Below the pieces are notes generated by a model. The model saw nothing but the letters and a program-made list of their open reading frames with translations. It was not told where the DNA came from and did no database searches. The position numbers were made by a program, and so were the translations under genes. From Azotobacter beijerinckii (GTDB lineage: Bacteria > Pseudomonadota > Gammaproteobacteria > Pseudomonadales > Pseudomonadaceae), in the NCBI RefSeq assembly GCF_900110885.1, contig NZ_FOFJ01000022.1, positions 1 through 62,747 of the forward strand: a stretch of 62,747 nucleotides of DNA, read 5' to 3'. Shown here in pieces: positions 1 to 8,946 of the stretch (positions within the stretch are counted from its first letter, which is position 1; every line of letters starts with the position of its first letter).

Positions 1-247
1 CATCCGGCTTGGTCTTGAACCGCTCGGCCTCCAGGCGCTTGAGCCACAGACAGAAGCCGTTGCGATGCCAGTACAGAATTTTCACTTGGTTGCGTGTGCG
101 ATTGAGGAAGACGAACAACACAGGGTCGAACACCGCGACCTTGATATCCAACTCGACCAGGGCTGCCAAGCCATTGATGGATTTACGGAAATCGACCGGC
201 TTGGGGTAGAGGTAAACAGCTTTGACGTTGGGGGCGGGACGCATCAT
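1..247 (-). CDS. tnpB: IS66-family TnpB (Orf2), partial, cut by the window start
   Basis: The minus strand reads ATG ATG CGT at 247 and stays open to base 1, giving 82 residues of a protein that is usually about 115. The product contains the IS66 Orf2 signature: a YLYPKPVDFRKSINGL-type stretch near residues 12-27, then LFVFLNR and KILYWHRNGFCLWLKRLE. TnpB is an accessory protein needed for IS66 transposition whose biochemical role is unclear. The C-terminus lies outside the window. The matching tnpC is at the opposite end of the window on the same strand, as expected if the sequence is circular and was opened inside one element. No tnpA-like frame is seen upstream between 248 and 791. Family assignment is confident. 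Confidence 0.85.
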   Translation of the reverse strand, partial: MMRPAPNVKAVYLYPKPVDFRKSINGLAALVELDIKVAVFDPVLFVFLNRTRNQVKILYWHRNGFCLWLKRLEAERFKTKPD

Positions 248-332
248 GCGGGGCAAGTTCCAGAAGGAATCGGGAGCTCAGCATCAGATCTCAGGGCGTG
301 GTTTCGAAGGTAGGGTTTATGGAGCGGTTACC

Positions 333-756
333 AATCAGGGCGATTTTCGACCGGGATTAACTGCGACTGACCGATCTGGCCAACCAGCATTAACTGCGAA
401 TGAACCTGCATTGATCCGCGCCGACCTGCATTCCATCGGAGCCAGCCAGAACTAGCTGCATCTGATCGAACGTCCAGAATCTCTTCAAGAGTCCGTGAAA
501 CTGGACTTTGATTTCTGAACAGGATTCGTAGAGCGATCAGGCAGAGTAAGGTGGCTTACCGAATTTCATCGACGCTAGCGTCTGGAAAACCATCGTTTGT
601 TGGACGCTAGCGAACCCAGTGAATAGTCGCAGTTAATCCTGGCCGGAACTCTTTCCATTGCAGGCTCACCTGATCGATTGCAGGTTCATTCGCAATTAAT
701 GCTGGTTGGCCAGATCGGTCAGTCGCAGTTAATCCCGGTCGAAAATCGCCCTGATT
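333..756. repeat. About 84-bp imperfect inverted repeat inside the IS66 end
   Basis: Bases 333-416 are repeated in inverted orientation at 672-756 with only a few mismatches. The arms contain a shorter recurring unit, TTAACTGCGAMTGA, at about 358 and 390, with a diverged copy near 450 and another inverted near 628. The loop (417-671) also carries the palindrome GACGCTAGCGTC at about 571. No gene is seen in 248-832. Confidence 0.75.
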
Positions 757-832
757 GCAGGTCGGGCCGTTTTCGTTTGCAGGTCGTTACACCTAACCAC
801 ACCTCATCCCGGCAGATCGTGCTGCAGGTCTC

Positions 833-1129
833 TCAGACTGCTGCCTCGGACACTTCCTGATTCAGGGCGTCTTTCAGGCCCTTGCCCGGCTTGAAGCCCG
901 GCAGCTTGGCGGCAGCAATCTGGATCGCGGCCCCGGTCTGCGGGTTGCGACCTTCACGGGCGGCGCGCTCCTTCACCTCGAAGGTGCCGAAGCCGACCAG
1001 GGTGACGGGCTCGCCCTTCTGCAAGGTGCTGGTGATGGCAGCGGTGAAGGCGTCCACTACTGTGGTGGCGGTCGTTTTCGGCAGGTCCGCAGAGGCAGCA
1101 ACGGCGGCGATCAAGTCAGCTTTGTTCAT
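833..1129 (-). CDS. HU-family DNA-binding protein
   Basis: This 98-residue protein is a full-length HU/IHF-type nucleoid protein. It begins [11 protein letters not shown], has the VTLVGFGTF core strand, then the DNA-contacting arm ending [12 protein letters not shown] and the closing [12 protein letters not shown] helix. HU dimers bend DNA with little sequence specificity and support recombination, replication and nucleoid packing. The gene is a single unit, reading away from the res operon, next to the IS66 tip at 791. It is closer to HU than to IHF because the arm sequence is HU-like and no IHF alpha/beta signature is seen. It may be a passenger captured from a chromosome, or a plasmid nucleoid protein that dampens the cost of carriage; the sequence alone does not decide. 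Confidence 0.9.
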   Translation of the reverse strand: MNKADLIAAVAASADLPKTTATTVVDAFTAAITSTLQKGEPVTLVGFGTFEVKERAAREGRNPQTGAAIQIAAAKLPGFKPGKGLKDALNQEVSEAAV

Positions 1130-1311
1130 TATTCAATCCAGGTTGGAATTCGGCCCGCGAGTATAACCGGGCAGAAGCCGTTCATCGGGCAATACCGTGT
1201 GATATTCGGCGACTCGTACCTTGTTGGGCGGTCACTTCAGCGCGATTTGCCAGACAGCATCTGGCAAATGCGGCTATTCATGGTCAAAAACGTGCCGTAA
1301 TAGCCCAAGAG

Positions 1312-1339
1312 GGGCGGAGCCTCAAAGGAGGCTCCGCCC
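1312..1339 (-). terminator. Strong hairpin downstream of the res gene
   Basis: GGGCGGAGCCTC, a four-base loop AAAG, then GAGGCTCCGCCC make a perfect 12-bp stem 40 bp past the res stop codon. There is no T-tract on the minus strand, so it may be a weak intrinsic terminator or an RNA-stabilising end. The rest of 1130-1378 shows no gene; it must hold the HU promoter. Confidence 0.6.
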
Positions 1340-1378
1340 TGCTGAAGTCCAGCTTCTACGAAGAGAAGCTCCGCTCAG

Positions 1379-4300
1379 TCATTTCACCAGTTCCATCAAC
1401 TTCCCATATCCATCCACTACGTCGTACTTCACTTGGTCCGACGTGATCTTCTTGAAGAACTTACGGGCGCAGGCAATCTTGGAGGCTTCAATGGCGCGCA
1501 GATCCAGGCTGGACATGGAGCCCTTGGTCTCGGCGATGAAGTAGATGTGCTTCACCTTTCCTTCCTGGAAAGCGATGGCCCAGTCGGGGTTATAGTTGCC
1601 GACCGGCGTCGGGATGAAGAAGCTCTTCGGCAGCTTGGCGTAGACCACCACCTCGGTGCTGGCGTCCAGGTTCTCGACGAATTTGCGCTCGTTGGTCGAG
1701 TCGGTGAACACGTAGTCGTAGATGTGACGCTTGGCTTCAAAGGCGTTGCTGAAGTCGTCCTTGGGCTTCTCGGCGGTGAAGATATCCGAGCTGTGGCTGT
1801 CTTCCACCGGATCGTAGGCGATGTGCTCGATGATGGCGGTAGCCTTCTGCTCGTTGATCAGGGAGCCAGCCTTGGCGATGAAGTCTTCAGGGTTGGTCTT
1901 GTACTGGCTGAAAACGGCAGCATTGAGGCCCTGCAAAATGCGAGCGATGGTTCGGCGCGTCAGATGGGTGGCCTCAGCCAGATTGCCGAGCAGATCGTAC
2001 TTCACCGCAGAATGAACCGAGTGGGTGTACGTTTCGGTCGCCGTCTGTGCGAGCTTGAAAGCCTCGCCCTGCTTCAGTTCGTCGAAGCTGGCATGCTCTT
2101 TCTGGATGCCACGCTCGATAATGTACTGCATGGGCTTTACGCGCAGCCCCTCATCCTTGTCGTTGAGTGCGGTGATGCATTTTTCAACCAGTTCTCCTGC
2201 ATCGAAATCCACCGTGTAGGCGGCTTTGCGATTGATCTTGCTCCACAGCGCCTGGAACTCTTTCTTTTCGAAATTAGCCATGTTCAGCGGATTGACCTTG
2301 GCCTTGCGGCCATCGCTGGGAACAGGTATCTGCCCTGCGCTGAATACGCTGTCGATCAGCTGGAATACCTGCTGGGCATAGGGCTGCAGCTCTGCAGGCA
2401 ATTCGGCCAATTGCTCTTCCCGCTTGGCCTCGTGATAGGCCGGGGTGATCTGGTCGTTGTCGTCGGTGTAGTCGTTCTTCAGCAGGTACTTGTAGATCTG
2501 CTTGGCCAGCTGCGGCGTGACCTCCACTTCGCCGGTCGGCGTCTGCAGGATCTTGCCGGTGAAGTATTTCTCATTGGCCTCACGCGGTCTGGCCAACAAG
2601 GACTCGCTGATGTCCTTCTGGAGTCCATCCACGAACGTCCGGTAGCTCTCGCTAGCCACCACGGTCAGCTCGTTGATGTCATGGACTGTGGCCGGGTAGT
2701 CCATACGCTCGCCATTCTGGTTGACCGACAGGCGCAGGCCACGTCCAACCTCCTGACGACGGGAGATGGTGTTGTCGCTGTGCTTGAGGGTGCAGATCAC
2801 GAAGACGTTGGGGTTGTCCCAACCTTCGCGCAGGGCCGAGTGGGAGAAGATGAAGCGCACCGGCTCGTCAAAGGACAGCAGGCGTTCCTTGTCCTTGAGG
2901 ATCAGGTCGTAGGCATCCACATCGTCGGTTTCGGTGGACTTCTTGCCGGTTTCCGGATCAACCAGGCGCTTGCTCTTCTTGTCGATGGAGAAGTAGCCGT
3001 TGTGGGTCTTGCCGACCTGAATGCCCTTCAGATAGCGGTTGTAGGGCGTGTCCTCCAGGCTCAGCACCTCGTTGAGGTAGGCGTTGTACTCCTCCTCGAA
3101 GACTTGCGCATACTCGCCGGGCTGCTCGCCGCTCTCGTCATACTGACGGTACTTGGCCACCTCGTCGATGAAGAACAGCGTCAGCACCTTGATATCCTTG
3201 CTGAACAGCATCATTTCCTTGTCGAAGTGGGCCTTCACCGCCTCGCGAATCTGGATGCGGCGCATGGCCGGCTCGTCCAGGTTGCCCATAGCCTCGCCGG
3301 CCATCAGCTCCACGCCGTTGGTGAAGCTTAGGGTGTCGATGCGCGCATCGATCTCGGCGACGACATAACCCTCCTTGTACTGGTCCAGTCCGTCGGACCG
3401 CTCGTACAGGTTGTCACCGCGGCCAAGCTTGCGCACGACCCGCTTGATGCCACTGTTTTGCTTGATCTCCATCTCCACGCGCGCCATGGGCGGCTTGTTG
3501 GCGGAAACCTCGATGCTTTCCAGATACAGATAGGCATTGGTGCCGGTCAGGCCTTTCACCGTGATACCGTTCACCTTGATCTTCTTCACCAGCTTCTGGT
3601 TATAGGCATCCAGAGCGTCGAGGCGATGGATCTTGTTGTAGTCGGTCTTGTGAGTAGCCGAGTAACGCGCGATGAACAGCGGGTCGAACTCGCTGAGCGA
3701 GTCGAGCGTCTTGGCTCCTTCCATCTTCTGCGGCTCGTCGAGAAACAGAATCGGCCGGTTGGCCTTGATCACGTCGATGGGGCGACGGGACTGGAAGTCG
3801 TCCAGCTCCTCGTAGATCCGTCGGTTGTCCTTGCCCTTGGCGTTGAATGCCTGGACGTTGATCACCATGACGTTGATGCCGGCGTCCGAGGAGAAGCTCT
3901 CCAGGTTATGCAGCTGCTTGGAGCTATAAATGAAAAAGCGCGCCTTCTTGCCATAGCGCTCCAGGAAGTGCTCGGCGGTGATCTGCAGCGACTTGTAGAC
4001 CCCCTCGCGGATGGCAATGCTTGGCACCACGACGATGAACTTGCTCCAGCCGTAGCGCTTGTTCAGCTCGAACATGCTACGGATGTAGCAGTAGGTCTTG
4101 CCGGTGCCGGTTTCCATCTCGATGTCGAGGTTGATCGAGCAGCCGGTCTTCTTGTCATGTACCAGAGCCGCAGACTGCGGCAGGTTCTGCCGGCGCTGCA
4201 CGGCCTGCACGTTGGCCAGCAGCTGGGATAGGCTCAGAGCCAGGTCGGCATTGCGGAAACCGGCATCTACAGGTGCGAGAGCCTGCTGTAGCTCCATCCC

Positions 4301-4459
4301 GGCCAGAGAAACCTGCTGCGGTGTGGTTGGTACAGCCGGCTTGACGCCTGGGTCAATGCGATAGTTCACGCCCGACGACTTGGGCTGGCCGGCAAAGCAG
4401 TCGGCCAGGGACTCCACGGCGTGGAGCTGGTAGGCCTGTTCCTTGAACTTCAATTTCAT
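1379..4459 (-). CDS. Type III restriction enzyme Res-like helicase-nuclease
   Basis: A 1026-residue protein with type III Res layout. It has a superfamily 2 helicase core with Walker [10 protein letters not shown] near residue 112 and a DEAD-type LFLDEPQ motif (the DEPQ variant is usual in Res), helicase motif VI in the [18 protein letters not shown] region, and a C-terminal PD-(D/E)XK-like nuclease with NPDWAI followed by FIAETKGS around residues 965-985. Res uses ATP to translocate and cuts when complexed with Mod at unmodified sites. It is the last gene of a leftward five-gene operon, 123 bp after the AlbA_2 gene. All catalytic motifs are present, so it should be active. It could act as a classical Res partner of the Mod at 6255, or as part of the larger complex suggested by the other operon genes. 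Confidence 0.88.
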   Translation of the reverse strand: MKLKFKEQAYQLHAVESLADCFAGQPKSSGVNYRIDPGVKPAVPTTPQQVSLAGMELQQALAPVDAGFRNADLALSLSQLLANVQAVQRRQNLPQSAALVHDKKTGCSINLDIEMETGTGKTYCYIRSMFELNKRYGWSKFIVVVPSIAIREGVYKSLQITAEHFLERYGKKARFFIYSSKQLHNLESFSSDAGINVMVINVQAFNAKGKDNRRIYEELDDFQSRRPIDVIKANRPILFLDEPQKMEGAKTLDSLSEFDPLFIARYSATHKTDYNKIHRLDALDAYNQKLVKKIKVNGITVKGLTGTNAYLYLESIEVSANKPPMARVEMEIKQNSGIKRVVRKLGRGDNLYERSDGLDQYKEGYVVAEIDARIDTLSFTNGVELMAGEAMGNLDEPAMRRIQIREAVKAHFDKEMMLFSKDIKVLTLFFIDEVAKYRQYDESGEQPGEYAQVFEEEYNAYLNEVLSLEDTPYNRYLKGIQVGKTHNGYFSIDKKSKRLVDPETGKKSTETDDVDAYDLILKDKERLLSFDEPVRFIFSHSALREGWDNPNVFVICTLKHSDNTISRRQEVGRGLRLSVNQNGERMDYPATVHDINELTVVASESYRTFVDGLQKDISESLLARPREANEKYFTGKILQTPTGEVEVTPQLAKQIYKYLLKNDYTDDNDQITPAYHEAKREEQLAELPAELQPYAQQVFQLIDSVFSAGQIPVPSDGRKAKVNPLNMANFEKKEFQALWSKINRKAAYTVDFDAGELVEKCITALNDKDEGLRVKPMQYIIERGIQKEHASFDELKQGEAFKLAQTATETYTHSVHSAVKYDLLGNLAEATHLTRRTIARILQGLNAAVFSQYKTNPEDFIAKAGSLINEQKATAIIEHIAYDPVEDSHSSDIFTAEKPKDDFSNAFEAKRHIYDYVFTDSTNERKFVENLDASTEVVVYAKLPKSFFIPTPVGNYNPDWAIAFQEGKVKHIYFIAETKGSMSSLDLRAIEASKIACARKFFKKITSDQVKYDVVDGYGKLMELVK

Positions 4460-4538
4460 ATTCGATTCCTGCGAATCTGGGCGTCCCCGGCAGATGCCGC
4501 AAGACAGAATCTATTTAAAAACAAATGGTTATGGCAGA

Positions 4539-4592
4539 TTTATTCTGCACTTATCCTGCAGGGCGGCCGATTTATTCTGCATTTATTCTGCA
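4539..4592. repeat. Four 11-bp TTTATTCTGCA repeats between two operon genes
   Basis: Copies lie at 4539-4549, 4550-4560 (diverged, CTTATCCTGCA), 4571-4581 and 4582-4592, the third separated by a 10-bp GC-rich spacer. The last copy contains the stop codon of the AlbA_2 gene. The remaining 4460-4538 is AT-rich with no gene. The repeat might be a regulatory or protein-binding site, or a slippage-prone tract. Confidence 0.85.
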
Positions 4593-6241
4593 AGCACCCA
4601 CACCGGGGCCTTGCGGGAGCCGATGTTTCTGATGCGCTCCGCCCGCCTCAGACTGGTCAGCAGGTGGCCGATCTTGGTCTGCTTCTGCTGATCGTCCAGC
4701 GCGTCGCTCAGCTTGCCGAGCAGCAGATGGTCGACATCCTGGCGACTTGCCGTACCGAATTTCGTCAAAAGCTCGATGATCAACTGCTTGTAGTGCGCAT
4801 CGTCGAAGCCGCGCGTGCGGATGTATTCGGCCTTGCTGGCCGTAGCCTTGGCCACGGCGGCGGAGACATGCAGATTCGGCTTTCGTCCTTCGATCAGCCC
4901 CGCCTTGCGCAGCCGCTTTACTGCAGCGGGATCAAGCGGGAGTTTTTTCTGCACACGGTCGAGCGCAAGGATGTCCTCCAGAGCAAGATCGGTCTTCTGG
5001 ATCAGCATGCGACTGTAGGCAGGGTCCACCACACGCCCATGGATGGTCATCCGTACTGTCTGCGGCTCGCTCAGGTCGTAATCCGGCATGGGGAAGAAAC
5101 GCCGGGCTTGGCCCAGATGGATCTCATGAATGCCGTAGCCCATGGTGTCGATCATGTTCAACTCGGCCATGGCCTGGGCCAGGAAGGGGTTACGGTAACG
5201 CCGAGGGGTCTTGGTGCCGGCGATATAGTCGCTGGGCTGGCCTTCGAAGAAACTGCCTTCGTTCTCCAGGATCAGCCGATCCGGAAACTCGGTCACGATG
5301 ATTCGACCATTGCGGCTGTAGTCCTGGTGAGCGATGCAGTTGTGCAAGGCTTCCAGGACGATCTTCTGGTCGTACTTGGCCAGCTCCACGGCCAGGAGCT
5401 GATCCTCCGGCAGGATGCGGATCTGGATGTTGCGGATCTTCTGATAGAGGCCACTGCTGCTGAGCAGGAAGGGTGGTCCGAAATGCTCATAGGCTCGCTC
5501 CGGCCCCTCCAGCTTCCAGGTCAGCTGCGCCGGATGGGGAGACAGCAAGTGCGCCGATTCCTGCTTGCCCAGCAACAGCAGCGTGGCACGGGTAATCTGG
5601 CCATCGCGGGTCAGTTTGGCGCGGTCGAGAAAGGTTGCGTCCGTCCAGCCCATGACCGTCTCGACATCAAAACGGTTGGCGTACTTCTTGGCAAACGACT
5701 CCCGAGCCCGAGCCAGGGCGGCACCATCCAGGTGAGCGAGCGCCGCCCCCGGTACCAGCTGCGCGGACCAGTCTGCTGCCCCCACCTGACGACGAATGTC
5801 GTCGAGCTTGTCCAGCCCCAGGTGTGTCAGGCTTTCCCCGGAACGAGCGTAGTAATGCCCCTTCCAGGCAATCGGCATCCCCAACGGAGCGGCCGGGATC
5901 TCGAAGAGCAGCATCCGTCCCTCCTCCAGCAGCAGCTCGTGGATATTGCGCAGGGTGATGCTGGGCTCCGTAGAGTCGGAGATCTGCATCTTCAGGCTGT
6001 GCAGGTGTTCAGGCTTCTGGCGGTAATCGGTTCCAACAGGCTTGCGACTGTGATTGTCCACGCCGAATACCAGCCAGGCGCGGTCCTGATTGCGCAGATT
6101 CGCCTCGTTGGCCAGGGCAGAGAAATACATGCCGATCTTGTCGGTCGAGTAATCGTTACCGGCACGCTTGAACTCCACCACCTCGCCTTCCCAGCGCTCG
6201 ATCAGCGAGCCCAGCAGCGCCTGCAAAGCCTGACGGTCCAT
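4583..6241 (-). CDS. AlbA_2 (Schlafen-type) and HATPase domain protein of the Res/Mod operon
   Basis: A 552-residue protein. Residues about 1-150 fit the AlbA_2 domain shared with Schlafen-like proteins (EVVEFKRAGNDYSTDKIGM near residue 20, then AWLVFGVDN and a MPIAWKGHYYARSG strand). Residues about 285-400 fit the HATPase_c_4 module that follows AlbA_2 in this family (EALHNCIAHQDYSRNG, then NPFLAQAMAELN and a GYGI motif). The C-terminus carries winged-helix-like segments. Such proteins are annotated as ATP-binding or transcriptional regulators, and are frequent in phage-defence islands. It lies between mod (13 bp upstream) and res, so it is probably co-translated with them. Its job here is unknown: regulator, nucleic-acid sensor or RNase are all possible. 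The domain call is confident; the role is not. Confidence 0.8.
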   Translation of the reverse strand: MDRQALQALLGSLIERWEGEVVEFKRAGNDYSTDKIGMYFSALANEANLRNQDRAWLVFGVDNHSRKPVGTDYRQKPEHLHSLKMQISDSTEPSITLRNIHELLLEEGRMLLFEIPAAPLGMPIAWKGHYYARSGESLTHLGLDKLDDIRRQVGAADWSAQLVPGAALAHLDGAALARARESFAKKYANRFDVETVMGWTDATFLDRAKLTRDGQITRATLLLLGKQESAHLLSPHPAQLTWKLEGPERAYEHFGPPFLLSSSGLYQKIRNIQIRILPEDQLLAVELAKYDQKIVLEALHNCIAHQDYSRNGRIIVTEFPDRLILENEGSFFEGQPSDYIAGTKTPRRYRNPFLAQAMAELNMIDTMGYGIHEIHLGQARRFFPMPDYDLSEPQTVRMTIHGRVVDPAYSRMLIQKTDLALEDILALDRVQKKLPLDPAAVKRLRKAGLIEGRKPNLHVSAAVAKATASKAEYIRTRGFDDAHYKQLIIELLTKFGTASRQDVDHLLLGKLSDALDDQQKQTKIGHLLTSLRRAERIRNIGSRKAPVWVLAE

Positions 6242-6254
6242 TGCGGCTTCCCCC

Positions 6255-8228
6255 TCAGAGCGTCTTGATCTCGGTCATCGGCGACAGCAGCTTGAACAGC
6301 TGCTCGACGTTGATCTTCACGCTATCGCTGGCGAAGCCGTTGTCGCGGAAAACCACGCGCAGTGGTTTGTGCTCGGCGATCTGTTTGACGAAGGCCTCGT
6401 CGATGCCCTTGTCGAAGCAGGCCAGCAGGGCGTTGCCATCCACGAAGAACACGTTCTTGCCGGCGATGGTTTGCTGACTGATCGGCAGGGCCAGGTCTAC
6501 GCCCCAGTCCAGCAGCACCTGGAACAGCAGGTCTTCTGGGGTACGGTCTTCGCGGATATTGTCGACCTGGCTGGAGAGCAGATCCTGAGTGACAGCATCG
6601 GGGATGTAGTACACCTCTTTCATATTGGAGGCGTCAATTTTCAGGACGCGGAAGCCGATATCTTTGCTCCAGTTTTGGTGCAAATTTCCTTGAAGAACAT
6701 TCTTCCCTGCACGACGGATACGCTCTTTGCTAATTTCCGCGATGCTTTTGTACCCCGCCTTGAAGGCCTCAGATTGAGTGTCGCAGCCTTCAGGAAGCTG
6801 AACTATAATGAACTTACGATTGCCACCATCCTTCGAGTTCAAGGTGAGAACTGAATGGGCCGTTGTAGCTGAACCAGCAAAAAAATCCATTACGATACAT
6901 TCTGGATCAAATCTACATGCTGAGAGGCATAGCTTTGCAATTAGCTTCGATGGTTTTGGAAAGCTCATAAGGCTTTGTGCACCAAATAGGCTATGCAGCT
7001 CATCAAACGCATCCTCGTTTGTTCCCCAGCCATCAACAAACAAATCATCCGAATAGACAAACTCAAAACCTGTTGAAGACTCCCCTTTCATTGGAAGAAG
7101 GTCTTTAAGCATTTTATGCCTAGGCTCAGATACAACCCGCCTAAAATATAGATCCTGTGTTACATATAAACTTTTATCTTCAGCATACTTATCAAGCAAG
7201 CTTTGAGAGTAAATCCAATTACTATCAACACTAACATCTTCAGCCAAAATACCATTTTCAATCACAAGGTCGGAAAGAAGGATCATCTCCATATTTCCAG
7301 AACTTATTCTGCCACCCGCAGGCATTATATAATCTTTCTCTCTAAACTTACTTGGAATCCCCTTTCTAATAACTCTCTCACCTCGAGAATTTGTTGTTTT
7401 AATAACTGGATATGTTTCTTCGCCTCTCGCAATTTGCCCAATCAGACCACAAAACAAAGATATGTTTTTAGTGTATGTAACAATGTATTCCTTAACATTT
7501 GTCGCTGCTCCAGAAAGAAAGGCACCCTTTTTTTTCTTTTCCCAAACAAGCTGTGAGACGAAATTCTTTTCGCCAAAAATCTCATCGCAGATCTTGCGAA
7601 GGTTCTGACATTCCTCATCACCAATACTGATAAAAATCACGCCATCATCTGTTAAGAGGTTTCTCGCTAAGCGCAGGCGTGAGTAAATCATAGTCAACCA
7701 ATCCGAATGGAACCTTCCATTAGACTCGGCGTTTGCTACAAGACGACTACCGCTCTCATCTTTTTGATAAGACCGTTTGAGAAAATCATCAATATTTTCT
7801 GAAAAGTCATCCTCATAAATAAAGTCATTGCCCGTATTGTACGGTGGATCTATGTAGATCATCTTGACTTTTCCAATATAGGTTTCCTGCAGCAGCTTCA
7901 GCGCTTCCAGGTTGTCTCCTTCAATAAATAAATTCTTAGTGGAATCAAAATCTACACTCTCATCCCGACAGGGACGCAAAGTCTTGGCAATCGGTGCATT
8001 GGCCACGAGCAAGGCTTCGCGCTTGCCCGGCCAGTTCAGCTGATAGCGCTCCTGCGGCCCCTCGACAATATGGTTCGAAAGCTCCTGCCGCAGCAGATCA
8101 AAGTCGATGGCTTTTTTCAGTCCACCTTTACCATCAGCGGCTTCGGTCACACAATTTGGGAAAAGCTGTACCAGCTTCTCAATATTCGTCTCGGTCAGGT
8201 TCGGCGAGTGCATTTTCAGCTTGTCCAT
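6255..8228 (-). CDS. Type III adenine-specific DNA methyltransferase (Mod)
   Basis: A 657-residue beta-class N6-adenine methylase. Motif IV DPPYNTGNDF is near residue 125 and motif I (DFFAGSATTAHS) comes later near residue 445, the order typical of type III Mod. The region between about residues 215 and 430 is the target-recognition domain. Mod methylates one strand of an asymmetric site and gives Res its specificity. The gene starts 43 bp after the DUF4391 stop and ends 13 bp before the AlbA_2 start. The ends of the gene are GC-rich like their neighbours but the central part, about 6650-7950, is clearly AT-rich, which suggests that the recognition domain was exchanged by recombination. The function is well supported; the target sequence cannot be read from here. 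Confidence 0.92.
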   Translation of the reverse strand: MDKLKMHSPNLTETNIEKLVQLFPNCVTEAADGKGGLKKAIDFDLLRQELSNHIVEGPQERYQLNWPGKREALLVANAPIAKTLRPCRDESVDFDSTKNLFIEGDNLEALKLLQETYIGKVKMIYIDPPYNTGNDFIYEDDFSENIDDFLKRSYQKDESGSRLVANAESNGRFHSDWLTMIYSRLRLARNLLTDDGVIFISIGDEECQNLRKICDEIFGEKNFVSQLVWEKKKKGAFLSGAATNVKEYIVTYTKNISLFCGLIGQIARGEETYPVIKTTNSRGERVIRKGIPSKFREKDYIMPAGGRISSGNMEMILLSDLVIENGILAEDVSVDSNWIYSQSLLDKYAEDKSLYVTQDLYFRRVVSEPRHKMLKDLLPMKGESSTGFEFVYSDDLFVDGWGTNEDAFDELHSLFGAQSLMSFPKPSKLIAKLCLSACRFDPECIVMDFFAGSATTAHSVLTLNSKDGGNRKFIIVQLPEGCDTQSEAFKAGYKSIAEISKERIRRAGKNVLQGNLHQNWSKDIGFRVLKIDASNMKEVYYIPDAVTQDLLSSQVDNIREDRTPEDLLFQVLLDWGVDLALPISQQTIAGKNVFFVDGNALLACFDKGIDEAFVKQIAEHKPLRVVFRDNGFASDSVKINVEQLFKLLSPMTEIKTL

Positions 8229-8271
8229 CAGACTTCCTGTACTTCTTGAGTTCTTGCTTATCCGGTGAGAG

Positions 8272-8946
8272 TCAGGCGCTCAGCCGGTCGATTTCATTCT
8301 TCAGCTCGCGCAACTGGGCATTGAGCACTACCTTGCGGTTGAACTGTTTTTCCCTGTGCAGGCGAGCCTCCAGCTTCTGGTACTCGCTCTGCTTACTACG
8401 CAGTCGGGCTAGCCGCTCCAGCTGCTCGGCCAGGCTCTCGCCGGTGCGGGCAGGGTGCGGCAGCAGGTTGCGCAGCAGTTGTTCGTAGAGCACCTGCAGG
8501 TCCAGAGCCATAGGCAGGGGCTGTCGCTCGGCGTCGTCCGGCAGCCAGCGACTGCTCAGGTAATCGCCGAGCACCCATTGGCCGGCTTCTGCCTGGCTAG
8601 GCCGCTTGAAGGCCGCCACCATGCGGATCTGTCGGTCACGGTGCAACTGGAAGATGATCGGAAAGGGGATGGCCTGATCGATGGCACGCAGCACCTCGTC
8701 GTCCAGCTCGGCGCCCTTCAGAGCGATGTCGAAGACTTGAATCTCGGGCGCCTCCGTCCGCGCCGGCAGGTTGATGGTTTCCGGGGCCAGCTTGTAGGCC
8801 CAGCGGATCTGCTCGACCTGGGCGACGAACCTATCGCGCTGGGCGCTGGCAAGCTGGCCGTGTTCGTAAATTTTGCTCTTGGGCACCACGCGGCCCAGCT
8901 TCGCCTGGCTGGGAAACGCAAACAGAACCTGAGTAGTCTGGGTCAT
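8272..8946 (-). CDS. DUF4391-type protein of the Res/Mod operon
   Basis: A 224-residue protein of the size and sequence style of the DUF4391 family (start MTQTTQVLFAFPSQAKLG; central IIFQLHRDRQIRMVAAFKR; a helical, arginine-rich C-terminus LREKQFNRKVVLNAQLRELK-like, probably coiled coil). I do not know a function for the family. Its start overlaps the helicase stop by 4 bp (ATGA-type overlap), so the two are translationally coupled and probably act together. The consistent company of a large helicase and a Mod/Res pair suggests a structural or adaptor part of one complex. No catalytic motif is visible. The family name is from memory of these neighbourhoods and could be wrong. Confidence 0.65.
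   Translation of the reverse strand: MTQTTQVLFAFPSQAKLGRVVPKSKIYEHGQLASAQRDRFVAQVEQIRWAYKLAPETINLPARTEAPEIQVFDIALKGAELDDEVLRAIDQAIPFPIIFQLHRDRQIRMVAAFKRPSQAEAGQWVLGDYLSSRWLPDDAERQPLPMALDLQVLYEQLLRNLLPHPARTGESLAEQLERLARLRSKQSEYQKLEARLHREKQFNRKVVLNAQLRELKNEIDRLSA

Larger units (their letters stand above)
1..791 (-). mobile_element. IS66-family element, right-hand part with terminal repeat
   Basis: This segment holds partial tnpB and a noncoding tail ending in a 43-bp terminal repeat at 749-791. That repeat is the perfect inverted match of 61863-61905 at the other end of the window, so the two parts are two ends of one element or of two copies. Between tnpB and the tip lies an unusually long internal inverted repeat (333-416 against 672-756). 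No 8-bp target duplication is evident between 792-799 and 61855-61862. Confidence 0.8.

Noticed and set aside
333..756. Integron attC-like site
   Set aside because: Arms are too long and there is no core GTTRRRY/RYYYAAC pair or integrase gene nearby.
1433..3331. Open frame of 632 codons on the plus strand opposite res
   Set aside because: It is the antisense shadow of a GC-rich gene with clear Res motifs; no ribosome site or recognisable domain.
4421..6268. Open frame of 615 codons opposite the AlbA_2 gene
   Set aside because: Antisense shadow; the minus-strand protein has real domains.
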